Notes: generated by a model not told the origin, from the letters alone. Positions 35,343-44,061 are shown, counted from the stretch's first letter. The stretch: 64,000 nt of DNA from BOG-932 sp965276835 (GCA_965276835.1 OZ255631.1:4526001-4590000); one strand, 5' to 3'. Made by a program: numbers and translations.

Positions 35343-36406
35343 GCCTTGGCTCCCGGCATCGCCGCCACCTGATCCAACGGCCAACGCGGACGCGGCGCAA
35401 AGTCCATGGTGTCGGCCGGGCCGACATTCAGCCGTTCGATCCCGGCCCAGGCCACCATCGCCGCGTTGTCGGTGCAGAGACCCACAGGCGGCACCGCCAA
35501 TGTCATGCTGCGCTTTGCGGCGAGGTCGGCCAAAGCGGCGCGGATCGCACGGTTCGCGGCAACGCCGCCGGCGAGGACCAGCGGGCGGCCCGTTCCGTGC
35601 CGTTCCTCAAACATGGCGATGGCGTGGGCGGTCCTGTCGACCAGCGACGCGGTGATCGCGGCTTGAAACGCCGCGGCAAGATCTGCCTTGGCGATCTCGT
35701 CCAGCAGGTCCTGCGCGGCGATGGCTTGGCGCAATGCGGTCTTCAGCCCCGAGAAAGAGAAATCGGCATTCGGACGGCCGATCATGGGGCGCGGCAGGGT
35801 GAACCGTTTCGGATCGCCATGCTCCGCCGCACGTTCCAGCGCCGGACCGCCGGGAAAGCCCAGCCCGAGCATTGCTGCTGCCTTGTCGAACGCCTCGCCC
35901 GCCGCGTCGTCGATAGTAGTGCCCAGACGGCGATATTTGCCGACGCCTTCAACGTCCAGCAATTGGCAATGGCCGCCGGAAACCAGCAGCAATAGGTAAG
36001 GAAACGCCAGTGGTGCGTCCTGCGGCGCGGTCAATCGCGCGGTCAGGGCATGCGCCTCCAAATGGTTGACCGCGACGAACGCCTTGTCCGCGCTCGCGGC
36101 GATCGCCTTGGCAGCCATCACCCCGACGATGACGCCGCCGATCAGGCCCGGCCCACCGGTCGCGGCAATCGCGTCGATGTCGGCAAATGTTGCGCCCGCC
36201 TCGGCCAGGGCCCGCGTGATCACCCCGTCTAGATGCTCCAGATGGGCGCGCGCCGCGATCTCCGGCACCACGCCGCCATAGGGCGTGTGCGCCGCGATCT
36301 GGCTGTGCACGATATTGGAATGGATGCGCCGGGCGCTATCGACCACCGCCGCGGCGGTTTCGTCGCAACTCGTCTCGATGCCCAGCACCAAAGTGTCTCG
36401 AATCAT
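35339..36406 (-). CDS. tsaD: tRNA threonylcarbamoyladenosine synthase subunit TsaD
   Basis: The 355-residue catalytic subunit of t6A synthesis at tRNA position 37. It opens LVLGIETSCDETAAAVVD; the metal ligands His115 and His119 lie in VNHLEAHAL; SGGHCQL and CTDNAAMVAWAG follow. The MIRDTLVLG start fits the family better than the longer frame. Translationally coupled to gpsA. Confidence 0.97.
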   Translation of the reverse strand: MIRDTLVLGIETSCDETAAAVVDSARRIHSNIVHSQIAAHTPYGGVVPEIAARAHLEHLDGVITRALAEAGATFADIDAIAATGGPGLIGGVIVGVMAAKAIAASADKAFVAVNHLEAHALTARLTAPQDAPLAFPYLLLLVSGGHCQLLDVEGVGKYRRLGTTIDDAAGEAFDKAAAMLGLGFPGGPALERAAEHGDPKRFTLPRPMIGRPNADFSFSGLKTALRQAIAAQDLLDEIAKADLAAAFQAAITASLVDRTAHAIAMFEERHGTGRPLVLAGGVAANRAIRAALADLAAKRSMTLAVPPVGLCTDNAAMVAWAGIERLNVGPADTMDFAPRPRWPLDQVAAMPGAKA

Positions 36407-36489
36407 CCTATGGTTTAAGCAGGAATCTTCGGGCGGGGCCACATTACAGCGATGCCTGCCCGCACATGCAGGCCGGCATCGGGTTGACG

Positions 36490-36834
36490 CTATTGGCCCG
36501 TCGGACCGGTCGTGGTGGTTGAACTCGGCTGGTTGCCGCCTTGGCCCCGCTTGTCGCCATTCGGGTTTGAGCCCGCCGGCGGCGTGTTGCGGCCCATCGA
36601 GCCCTTCGATCCGGCCCTGGGATCCATCGCCATGGTCGATCCGCCGCTTTTATGGTGCTTGGTCGTCGCCGTGTTCGGGCCAGCGCTGCCGCCATTGGCG
36701 TCGGCCGCGCCTGGAACGCCAGCAACGCCGGGCGAACTACCCACGCCTGCCTGCGATGTGGTGGTCGATTGCCCGAAGGCCGGTGCAGCGGTGGTGGCCA
36801 CCAAAACTGCTGCCGCTATCAAGAATGCCCGCAT
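36490..36834 (-). CDS. exported Gly/Thr/Ser-rich low-complexity protein
   Basis: A 114-residue protein with signal peptide MRAFLIAAAVLVATTAAPAFG-QS and a disordered Gly/Ser/Thr/Asn chain with KHHKSGGS and a polar end (QPSSTTTTGPTGQ). No domain. AAGGAG lies seven bases before the ATG, and a perfect GGAAC-N16-CGTT element lies 39 bases upstream, so it is probably part of the general stress regulon. It sits in the gap between tsaD and hemC, genes that are often directly divergent in alphaproteobacteria, so it may be an insertion there. Confidence 0.7.
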   Translation of the reverse strand: MRAFLIAAAVLVATTAAPAFGQSTTTSQAGVGSSPGVAGVPGAADANGGSAGPNTATTKHHKSGGSTMAMDPRAGSKGSMGRNTPPAGSNPNGDKRGQGGNQPSSTTTTGPTGQ

Positions 36835-36872
36835 AATCTTTCTCCTTGGTTGTTCTTTGCCTATGCCTTGCC

Positions 36873-36897
36873 AACGAGAGGTGGCTGTCCGGGTTCC
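36873..36897 (-). promoter_or_regulatory. EcfG-type general stress promoter (GGAAC-N16-CGTT)
   Basis: On the minus strand GGAAC (36893-36897) and CGTT (36873-36876) are separated by exactly 16 bases, a perfect match to the alphaproteobacterial EcfG consensus. Predicted transcription begins near 36866, about 30 bases before the start codon of the small exported protein. Confidence 0.65.
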
Positions 36898-36974
36898 TAT
36901 CGACCGCACCTTCGTGTGCTTTCCCACCCGACCTGGAAGGCCTAAAGAACTGTCATGATCAGCGAGCATCGGCG

Positions 36975-37907
36975 ATGAGAACAGAATTGAAGATCGGTAC
37001 GCGGGGCAGCCCCCTGGCCTTGGCGCAGGCGGAAATCGTTCGCGCGCTGGCGGTTGGCTCCGGCCTTGTCGCGGAAGACGCCATCGAAATCGTTATCATC
37101 AAGACCAGCGGCGACCGCATTCAGGACCGCAGCCTGGCCGACATCGGCGGCAAGGGCCTGTTCGTCAAGGAGATCGAGGAGGCGCTGTCCGATGGGCGCA
37201 TCGATGTCGCGGTCCATTCACTGAAAGACCTGCCCGCCTGGATGCCGGATGGCCTTGGTCTCGCCGCCGTCCTGAAACGCGCCGATCCGCGCGATGCGCT
37301 CCTGTCGCCGGTCGCCGACAGCATCGCCGCGTTGCCCCAGGAGGCCTGCATCGGCACCTCGGGCCCCCGGCGCAAGGCGCTGCTGCTGAGTCTCAGGCCG
37401 GACCTCAAGATCGTCGATTTTCGCGGCAATGTCGGCACGCGGCTTGCCAAGCTGGCGGCTGGCGAAGTCGACGGCACCATGCTGGCGGTCGCCGGGATGG
37501 CCCGGCTGGGTCTCACCGTCGAATATCACGCGCTGGACCCGGCGGAGATGTTGCCGGCCGCGTGCCAGGGCGCCATCGGGCTGGAAATCCGGCTGGACGA
37601 TGAAAGGATGCTGGCGTTGTGCGATGCCATCAACGACCCGGTATCGGCCATCGCGGTGACGGCGGAGCGGGCGTTCCTGGCGGAGCTCGACGGGTCCTGC
37701 CGTACGCCAATCGGCGCGTTGGCGACCGTGGATGGCGGGCAGGTCGCGCTCGACGGGCTGGTGGCCCGGCCGGACGGTACAGCACTGATCCGCATGCAAT
37801 CGGTTGCCTCGATTGCCGATGCCGCGCGTTTGGGGCGGGAACTTGGCCTGGCGATCAAGGTGGACATGCCGCTCGACTTCTTCGCGGCGGCCGAGCTTGG
37901 CGGTTGA
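36975..37907 (+). CDS. hemC: hydroxymethylbilane synthase (porphobilinogen deaminase)
   Basis: A 310-residue enzyme that polymerises four porphobilinogens for heme. IGTRGSPLALAQA opens the protein, GLFVKEIEEALSDGRIDVAVHSLKD is the active region, and Cys242 in LDGSCRTPIGA carries the dipyrromethane cofactor. First gene of hemC-hemD-mitofilin-hemY-like. Confidence 0.97.
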   Translation: MRTELKIGTRGSPLALAQAEIVRALAVGSGLVAEDAIEIVIIKTSGDRIQDRSLADIGGKGLFVKEIEEALSDGRIDVAVHSLKDLPAWMPDGLGLAAVLKRADPRDALLSPVADSIAALPQEACIGTSGPRRKALLLSLRPDLKIVDFRGNVGTRLAKLAAGEVDGTMLAVAGMARLGLTVEYHALDPAEMLPAACQGAIGLEIRLDDERMLALCDAINDPVSAIAVTAERAFLAELDGSCRTPIGALATVDGGQVALDGLVARPDGTALIRMQSVASIADAARLGRELGLAIKVDMPLDFFAAAELGG

Positions 37908-37915
37908 GCAGCGGG

Positions 37916-38635
37916 ATGGGCCGTCTGGTCGTAATCACCCGTCCGCGGGACGAGGCGGAATCGCTGGCGGCGGCGCTTCAGGACAGGGGCTATTCGACCT
38001 TGATCGAGCCGATGCTCAAGATCGTCGAAATACGCGCGGCGATTCCCGATCTGAAATCCTATGATGCCTTGGCCTTTACCAGCGCCAACGGCGTACGCTT
38101 CTTCGCCGCCCGTTCGGCCGATCGCCGCTTGCCTGCCTTCGCCGTGGGTGGCAAGACGGCGGATGCGCTGAGGGCCGCCGGCTTTGTCGATATTCGCGCC
38201 GCCGCGGGCGATGCGCTGGCCCTGGCCGCGTCGATCCGCGCCGCGACGCCGACGATATCGCGAATCCTCCACGTGTCCGGCACCGCGACAGCGCGCGATT
38301 TGGCCAAATTGATGGGACCAGGACAGTCGGTGGATCGCCTGGTGCTCTATGGCGCGATTGCCGCAGGGGATTTTTCAGCAGACTTGGTGGACGCGCTGTA
38401 CGCGTGTACCGTGAGGTACGTGTTGTTCTTTTCTCCACGTACGGCGACGGCGTTCGGAACGTTAATTGGGAAAATTGGTTTAACAGAAATGATCTGTTCC
38501 TGTTCCGCCCTTTGTTTCAGCGCCCGGGTCGCCGCGGCGGCGGCCGATCTGCCCTGGGCCACGGTCCGGGTGGCGGTCGAGCCGACAGCCGATTCGTTGT
38601 TGTCCCTGTTGCCTGTCGAGCCAGCCGATGGCTGA
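37916..38635 (+). CDS. hemD: uroporphyrinogen-III synthase
   Basis: A 239-residue HemD, which closes hydroxymethylbilane to uroporphyrinogen III. Recognisable parts are LVVITRPRDEAESLAAALQDRGY, YDALAFTSANGVRFFA and FFSPRTATAFG; the rest diverges, as is usual for the family. It starts eight bases after hemC. The segment around 38395-38515 is locally AT-rich and holds two palindromes, unlike its surroundings. The stop overlaps the next gene by 8 bp. Confidence 0.85.
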   Translation: MGRLVVITRPRDEAESLAAALQDRGYSTLIEPMLKIVEIRAAIPDLKSYDALAFTSANGVRFFAARSADRRLPAFAVGGKTADALRAAGFVDIRAAAGDALALAASIRAATPTISRILHVSGTATARDLAKLMGPGQSVDRLVLYGAIAAGDFSADLVDALYACTVRYVLFFSPRTATAFGTLIGKIGLTEMICSCSALCFSARVAAAAADLPWATVRVAVEPTADSLLSLLPVEPADG

Positions 38636-40094
38636 CGAGGGCGAGGCGGGGACTGTCACCGAGCAGATCATCGAACGCTTCGGCGGCATTCGCCCGATGG
38701 CGGCCAAACTCGATACGCCGGTCACCACCGTCCAAGGCTGGAAAAAGCGCGGCATCATCCCGCTGACCCGTCACCCCGACATATTGGCCGCGGCCGCGCG
38801 CGAGGGCATCGCGCTCGACGCCGACGAACTGGCGGCTTCCGATCCCACGCCCATCCGGCCCGAACGGCCGGCGGAGACGATCATCTTGCCGCCCCCGACA
38901 TCCGTGCCACCAACATCCGTGCCACCAACATCCGCGCCTATTGCTCCGACCGTGCCCCCCGTCACCGAGACGGTCATTGTCAGACGTGGCGGCGCAGTCG
39001 CCTATTTCGCTCTGATCCTTGCGCTGTTGATTCTGATGGGTGTCGTGGCGGCCGGCTATGGCGGCTGGCAATTTTACCTTCGGCCGTTACAGGTCCGGGT
39101 CGCGGCGCTTGAGGCGCATAGCGGCGGTAGCGCCGACCTCGACGCGCGGATCGCGAAATTGGAGGCTCAAGCCCGGGCGGCGTCGCCAAGCCCAGCGACG
39201 GCCGCGCAGGCGCAGCCGGCCGGCGCCGCGCCCGATGGCGATCGGCTGTCGGCAATCGAACAGCAATTGACCGACCTGAAAAACGGCGCGGCGCAATCGG
39301 CGCAGATCGCCAAGGGTCTGTCCGACCTTCAGGTCGCGGCAGGCGGGCGGGAGCTTCTCGCCCAGTCGATCCGCGACATCCAGGCCAGCACAGCGGCGAC
39401 CCAGGGTGAGCTTGAGCGGCTGACAGCGCAGGTCACCGCCGATCACACGCGGTTGGATACAACGGCGGCGGCGGTGGCGGAAAAACGCCAGCAGGGACTG
39501 CGCGCCGAGGCCGCGCTGCTTGCGGTCGGCCAGCTGCGTGCCGCACTGCGGACTTCGAAACCCTATGCCAAGGATCTGGCGGCGCTGCGCGGTCTGGTCG
39601 GCGCCGACAGCGAAATGGCCGCCGTGCTGGATCAGTTGCAGCCGACAGCGGATAGCGGAGTGGCGACGGCGGACGATTTGTCGAAGGATTTCGGCCGGCT
39701 CGCGCCCGATATCGTGCGCAGTGCCGTAGTCGGCGACGGGCAAAGCTGGTGGCGGCAGGCGCTCTATCATCTGGAATCGGTGGTTTCGATCCGCCGCGTC
39801 GGAGACTCCGTGCCGGGCGATGCGGTGGACGCCATTGTCGCGCGGGCCGAAGGCAAGATCGACGACGGCGACTTGCCCGATGCGATCGCCGGCTTGCAGG
39901 CGTTGAGCGGCCTTCCCGCACAGATGGCCAGCCCCTGGATCGCCGAGGCGCAGCAACGTATAGCCGCCGATCAGGCCGAGGCCGACCTGACCCGGCTGGC
40001 CATTGCCCGCATATCGACGGGTGCACCGTCGCTGCAACCAGCGTCGCCGGCATCCGCTCCTACGCCGGCGTCTCAGGCGCCGACCGCCCAATGA
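38628..40094 (+). CDS. mitofilin/Mic60-family protein with N-terminal HTH-like domain
   Basis: A 488-residue protein. Residues 9-65 form a small helix-turn-helix-like domain (ERFGGIRPMAAKLDTPVTTV and GWKKRGIIPLTRHPDILAAA). A proline-rich linker with a 15-bp tandem repeat (encoding TSVPP units) follows, then one transmembrane helix at 122-146, then a long periplasmic coiled coil with alanine-rich helices and the C-terminal mitofilin region (SAVVGDGQSWWRQALYHLESVVSIRRVGD-type sequence). Bacterial Mic60 relatives shape inner membrane, and in alphaproteobacteria the gene sits in the heme operon. It overlaps both neighbours. Confidence 0.8.
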   Translation: MADEGEAGTVTEQIIERFGGIRPMAAKLDTPVTTVQGWKKRGIIPLTRHPDILAAAAREGIALDADELAASDPTPIRPERPAETIILPPPTSVPPTSVPPTSAPIAPTVPPVTETVIVRRGGAVAYFALILALLILMGVVAAGYGGWQFYLRPLQVRVAALEAHSGGSADLDARIAKLEAQARAASPSPATAAQAQPAGAAPDGDRLSAIEQQLTDLKNGAAQSAQIAKGLSDLQVAAGGRELLAQSIRDIQASTAATQGELERLTAQVTADHTRLDTTAAAVAEKRQQGLRAEAALLAVGQLRAALRTSKPYAKDLAALRGLVGADSEMAAVLDQLQPTADSGVATADDLSKDFGRLAPDIVRSAVVGDGQSWWRQALYHLESVVSIRRVGDSVPGDAVDAIVARAEGKIDDGDLPDAIAGLQALSGLPAQMASPWIAEAQQRIAADQAEADLTRLAIARISTGAPSLQPASPASAPTPASQAPTAQ

Positions 40095-41287
40095 TTCGCG
40101 GGCTCAGCTTCTTCCTGCAGCTGACGCTGCTGGTTTTGGCGGGCGTCTGGCTCGCAGAACAGAAGGGCGTGGTGTCGCTGCAGTGGCATGGCCGGCTGAT
40201 CGAAACATCGGTCGGGGTGCTGATTTTGCTCGTCGTACTGGCCGCGCTGGTGCTGATCGTGCTGTGGCGGCTGTGGCGCATCGTCTGGGGTACGCCGCAC
40301 GCCATCGGGCGCTTCCGGTTTCGTCGCCAGCGCAGCCGGGGCTATGCCGCGCTGATCCGCTCGCTGAACGCCCTGGCATCGGAGGACGGACCGAACGCTT
40401 TACGCCATGCCAGCGACGCGGAGGCTGTGGGTGAACCGGCGGTTTCTCACCTGGCCGCCGCCAATGCCGCCGAACTGGCCGGCGACACGGCGCGGGCCGC
40501 TGCCGAATATACCCGCCTCAAAGATCGCCCGGACACGGCGCTGATCGGCCTCAAAGGGCTCGCCGGGTTGGCGGAGAAGACCGGTGACTTGCCGCGCGCC
40601 ATCGACCTTGTGCAGCAAGCGCGCAAAATCTCACAGAAAAGCCCCTGGGCCGCGCGCGCCTTGTTCGTGCTGCAGGCGCGGACCGGCGCCTATAGCGAGG
40701 CGGAGCGCACCCTGGCGGATGCGGTAAAGGCCGGCATCGTTCCGCAAAATGAGGCCGACCCGTTCCTGGCGCGCGTGTTGGTAGATCGTGCCACCCAGGC
40801 CGAAGCCGAGGGCCGGGATGCCGATGCCCTTGCCGACGCCGAACGGGCGCATCAGCTCGACCCCACCCTGTCAGAAGCGGCGGCAATGGGCGTGCGCCTG
40901 CTCGCCCGTTCCGGCCGTACGCCGGCGGCCGAGCGGATGCTGACGCGCAGCTGGGCCGCCGCGCCCGGCCGCAAGCTGGCGCGGGCCTGGATGGCGTTGA
41001 CACCGAAGAGCGATGCAACCGCCCGCCTGCGCCAGGCCGAGCGTCTGCACGGGCTGCTGCGCGACAGCGAGGAAGGGCGTCTTGCCCTAGCCGAGGCTGA
41101 GCTCGCCGCTGGCCGCTGGGCCGACGCGCGCGGGCATTTGGCGGGGCTTAACACCGCCAACCCGCGCTATTGCATGCTGATGGCTTATCTTGAAGCCGCG
41201 TCGGGCAATGAAACCGCGGCGCGCGATTGGTTCGAAAAATCCCTGGTCGAACCGGCGGCGGCGGTGCCGCTATTGCCCGCGGCCTAG
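40091..41287 (+). CDS. hemY: HemY-like heme-operon TPR membrane protein
   Basis: A 398-residue protein with two transmembrane helices (4-22 and 39-60, VLILLVVLAALVLIVLWRL), the conserved WGTPHAIGRFRFRRQRSRGY segment and a cytoplasmic tail of TPR-like helices (HLAAANAAELAGDTARAAAEY and ARALFVLQARTGAYSEAERT). It is the HemY N-terminal domain family of heme operons, of unproven function; it is not the protoporphyrinogen oxidase also called HemY. The ATG overlaps the mitofilin stop (ATGA). Confidence 0.85.
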   Translation: MIRGLSFFLQLTLLVLAGVWLAEQKGVVSLQWHGRLIETSVGVLILLVVLAALVLIVLWRLWRIVWGTPHAIGRFRFRRQRSRGYAALIRSLNALASEDGPNALRHASDAEAVGEPAVSHLAAANAAELAGDTARAAAEYTRLKDRPDTALIGLKGLAGLAEKTGDLPRAIDLVQQARKISQKSPWAARALFVLQARTGAYSEAERTLADAVKAGIVPQNEADPFLARVLVDRATQAEAEGRDADALADAERAHQLDPTLSEAAAMGVRLLARSGRTPAAERMLTRSWAAAPGRKLARAWMALTPKSDATARLRQAERLHGLLRDSEEGRLALAEAELAAGRWADARGHLAGLNTANPRYCMLMAYLEAASGNETAARDWFEKSLVEPAAAVPLLPAA

Positions 41288-41956
41288 GCGGCGCCGGTAG
41301 AACTCTCGGATTCCCCAGCCGGCAAGCAGGCCGAAGCCGAACCCGCCGACATGAGCGCGCCATGCAACCGGCAGGCCGCCGCTGCCGATGTTGAACACGC
41401 CCGTCACGATCGTCGATCCCAGCACCAGCGCGATCATCAGCGCGAGGTTGATCGGCCGGCTACCGAGCCGGTTCAGTCCCAATAGAATGATCAGCGCACC
41501 GAATATGCCGCTAATGCTGGCCGATGCGCCGAGCAGCACCTCGCCGTCGGCGCCGGTCACGGTGGCGGCCTCGAACAGCGCCCCGGCGACGCCGCAGGCC
41601 AGATAGAGCAGCACGAAGCGATATCCGTGTAGGACCCGCTCCAGGCCGGAGCCGAAGGCCAGCAGCATCGCCATGTTGGCCCCAAGGTGCAGCCAGTTGG
41701 CATGCAGGAACTGGTAGGTCAGAAGCGACGCCAGACCCCACATATCGAACGGCGCGGAAGTGTCGAAGGTGAGATTTTCAAGCACCAGATTGTCCTGCGC
41801 TTCGGGCAGGAATTGCCGCGCGACATGGACGAGGACATTCAGCAGAATCAACCAGCCGGTAACCAGCGGAATCCGGAACATCGGCTCCCGCGGCGGCAGC
41901 TCCGCCTGTTCATAGGCGGGATCGTCGTGCGGCGGGATTGGGGGCTGATCGGTCAA
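41270..41956 (-). CDS. rhomboid-family intramembrane serine protease
   Basis: A 228-residue six-helix membrane protein. The catalytic Ser145 lies in GASASISGIFGA and His202 in AWRAHVGGFGFG, and Asn94 lies in HLGANMAML, so the dyad is intact. Rhomboids cut transmembrane segments of partner proteins. The C-terminus overlaps the convergent HemY-like gene by 18 bp. Substrate unknown. Confidence 0.93.
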   Translation of the reverse strand: MTDQPPIPPHDDPAYEQAELPPREPMFRIPLVTGWLILLNVLVHVARQFLPEAQDNLVLENLTFDTSAPFDMWGLASLLTYQFLHANWLHLGANMAMLLAFGSGLERVLHGYRFVLLYLACGVAGALFEAATVTGADGEVLLGASASISGIFGALIILLGLNRLGSRPINLALMIALVLGSTIVTGVFNIGSGGLPVAWRAHVGGFGFGLLAGWGIREFYRRRLGRGQ

Positions 41957-42057
41957 GATCGGTCTTTATTGCCCGCCCCGGCGACATTGGGCAACCCGGC
42001 CTTGCGCCGCGCGCCCTGTTTTGCGTATGGTGCGGCCCGCTTCAGCCCCGTGCATAA

Positions 42058-42132
42058 GCCGAAATAGCTCAGCGGTAGAGCAACCGATTCGTAATCGGTA
42101 GGTCCGCGGTTCAAATCCGCGTTTCGGCACCA
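42058..42132 (+). tRNA. tRNA-Thr(CGT)
   Basis: A 75-base cloverleaf with CCA encoded. The acceptor GCCGAAA pairs with TTTCGGC, the anticodon loop TTCGTAA reads CGT for ACG codons, the T arm has GGTTCAAATCC, and discriminator A precedes CCA. The D arm GCTCAGCGGTAGAGC is canonical. It is isolated from other RNA genes and points toward the HARP-like gene. Confidence 0.97.
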
Positions 42133-42157
42133 CGATCTTCTAAAGAATTTCGCCTGG

Positions 42158-43081
42158 CTATCCGCGAATGCCCGACTTGCGGCGGCGCGTTTCCTGCGCG
42201 GCCTCAATCGATCGCGCTTTGCGTCGCTCCGCGCGCAGCTCTTGCAGAGTCGGTTGCCACCAGCCGCGTGCGATGTCGCCTTCCACCGGCGGTTGTTTTG
42301 CCGGCCAGGTCTTCACCAGTTCCGAAAGTGTCGGTTTTCGCCACTCCGCCCAGATCAGCGTTTCATTGTTCGCGCCGGCATCCGGGTAATGTTCCCGGCG
42401 GATGTCCGCTTCGACGAGTTCGCCGGTCAGGCTGGTGAAGATCACCGCCCCGCAGCTGCCGGTCATGAACACCCGCCCTAATGGCGGAAGCGGTTCCAGG
42501 GGGACGGGGTAGCGATGGCGGCGTTTCTCGCGGTTGCGCGCCGCGATCCGGTTCTGAATGTCCGGGTCTCGCGCTGCCTGGCGTCTGCGCCGCTGCTCCG
42601 GTTCATTGCGCCGCGCCGCGGCCTCGATGGCCGGCCAGTGCATTCTCAGTTGTTGCAACGAGCGATAAGGCACCCGCCAGGCCTTGCCGTCCGGATCCCA
42701 CCATGCCCAAGGCACCTCACGCAGTTCGGAAACGATCGTGCGCGAATACGGTGTGACGATCCGCAAATCGGCCCCCGCGGTGAGATAAGGACTCTCGATC
42801 GGGTCGAATGCGAAGGCATCGCGACCGCGCTCATCCTCATAGGTCGATGATCCGCCCAGTTCACGCCCGAGCCAGCGGTCGATACGTCTTTCGGCTGTCG
42901 TCCCTGGAACGAACCAGGCCTTGAGATCGTCGCGCCAGCGGGCGCGGGGAAAGGCCTTGCGAAAGCGCTCGACCGTCATCCGGTCATAGGGGAACGCGGC
43001 GGGGGCGCCGGGCCGGTCGACCGGCGCCGGACGATCCCCAGCATCCGCCGCCGGGTCTTTCGGCGAATGCTTACCCATCAT
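42158..43081 (-). CDS. protein with two HARP-like repeats
   Basis: A 307-residue soluble basic protein. Residues 30-75 (PYDRMTVERFRKAFPRARWR and KAWFVPG) and 107-157 (PYSRTIVSELREVPWAWWD and GKAWRVPYRSLQQLRMHWP) look like two copies of the HARP fold (FxPYxxxxIxxxxxIPxxxWDxxxKxWxVP), a domain that otherwise accompanies SMARCAL1-type annealing helicases. No helicase is attached. The C-terminal third is charged and arginine-rich. It ends 26 bases from the tRNA-Thr gene on the other strand. No exact function can be given. Confidence 0.7.
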   Translation of the reverse strand: MMGKHSPKDPAADAGDRPAPVDRPGAPAAFPYDRMTVERFRKAFPRARWRDDLKAWFVPGTTAERRIDRWLGRELGGSSTYEDERGRDAFAFDPIESPYLTAGADLRIVTPYSRTIVSELREVPWAWWDPDGKAWRVPYRSLQQLRMHWPAIEAAARRNEPEQRRRRQAARDPDIQNRIAARNREKRRHRYPVPLEPLPPLGRVFMTGSCGAVIFTSLTGELVEADIRREHYPDAGANNETLIWAEWRKPTLSELVKTWPAKQPPVEGDIARGWWQPTLQELRAERRKARSIEAAQETRRRKSGIRG

Positions 43082-43129
43082 CCGCCGGCGCCGGGAATAT
43101 CGCTGCGCGGTTCATGATGTGCTTGGGCT

Positions 43130-43381
43130 TCATGCCCGCTCCCCGCGGTTGGCGGGCACGGCAGTGCCCAATTGGGAAACTGTAAGCCGCTCAGCATGTT
43201 CCCCGTCGGCACCGCCCCCGCTTAGGCGACCCGCTCCATATCGTCCGTTCGGCTGCGCCGTTGATCCTGCGCCGCACCACTCCAGTTCCCACCCGTCTTC
43301 GACACGCGGGGCGCAATAACGCGGCTCCGAGCGAGCGGCATAGGGGTACAGGCGGCGGTATTCCGAGGCGTTGTTGAACAT
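43130..43381 (-). CDS. small hypothetical protein, possibly truncated
   Basis: An 83-residue frame that begins MFNNASEYRRLYPYAARSEP with good codon use for about 40 residues (through DGWELEWCGAGS), after which composition drifts. GAGGG lies three bases before the ATG. It occupies the 323-base stretch between the HARP-like gene and the alcohol dehydrogenase remnant, where nothing else is visible. It may be a truncated gene at the same rearrangement breakpoint. Confidence 0.35.
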   Translation of the reverse strand: MFNNASEYRRLYPYAARSEPRYCAPRVEDGWELEWCGAGSTAQPNGRYGAGRLSGGGADGEHAERLTVSQLGTAVPANRGERA

Positions 43382-43404
43382 CCCTCGGCTGCCGTCGTCG
43401 ATGA

Positions 43405-44061
43405 ATGTTTCCGCCGGTGCGCGCGTTCACCAAGGCACCCGCCGGCTGGTCGCATACGGAGGCGGCGACGCTGACCTGTGCCGGTCTTACCGCGTGGCGC
43501 GGCCTGGTGACCGACGGCCGGCCGAAACTGGGCGATACGGTGTTGATCCAGGGGACAGGCGGCGTCTCGACCTTCGCGCTGCAATTCGCCAAGGCGGCGG
43601 GCGCCATGGTGATCGCCACCTCGTCGTCCGATGAAAAGCTGGAACGGCTGCGCACGCTCGGCGCGGATCACGTCATCAATTACAGGCAAACGCCCGAATG
43701 GGGGCTGAAGGCCAAGGAGATCACCGGCGGCCGCGGCGTCGACCATGTGGTCGAGATCGGCGGCGCGGGCACGATGGCGCAATCGATCCGTGCCTGCCGC
43801 CGGGGCGGACATATCGCGCTGATCGGCGTGTTGGCGGGCAATGCGGGAGAGGTGCCGACCTTTGAGATATTCCTGTCGCAGCTGCGGATTTCCGGCGTGA
43901 TGGTCGGATCGCGCGCTGACCAGGAGGACATGATTCGGGCAATGAACGTGAACGGCATCCGGCCGGTCATCGATTCGGTTTTCCCGCTCGACCGGCTGGG
44001 GGATGCCTACCGCCATCAGGCATCGCAAAAGCATTTCGGCAAGATCTGCATCGAAATCTGA
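43405..44061 (+). pseudogene. zinc-type alcohol dehydrogenase, 5'-truncated
   Basis: Codes for about 205 residues of the C-terminal cofactor-binding and closing domain of a zinc-dependent alcohol dehydrogenase. It starts in the usual SHTEAATLTCAGLTAWRGLV and includes the Rossmann segment LIQGTGGVSTFALQFAKAAG. The N-terminal 125-130 residues with the catalytic zinc ligands (GHE and its Cys/His set) are absent, and the sequence upstream belongs to an unrelated frame on the other strand. It therefore cannot be a working dehydrogenase and is a deletion remnant. Confidence 0.75.

Noticed and set aside
40091..41287. HemY as protoporphyrinogen oxidase
   Set aside because: There is no FAD-binding motif; the protein is the two-helix TPR family that shares the hemY name.
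42058..42132. tRNA-Thr as an attachment site of an integrated element
   Set aside because: No integrase gene and no second copy of the tRNA 3' end is visible downstream within the window.
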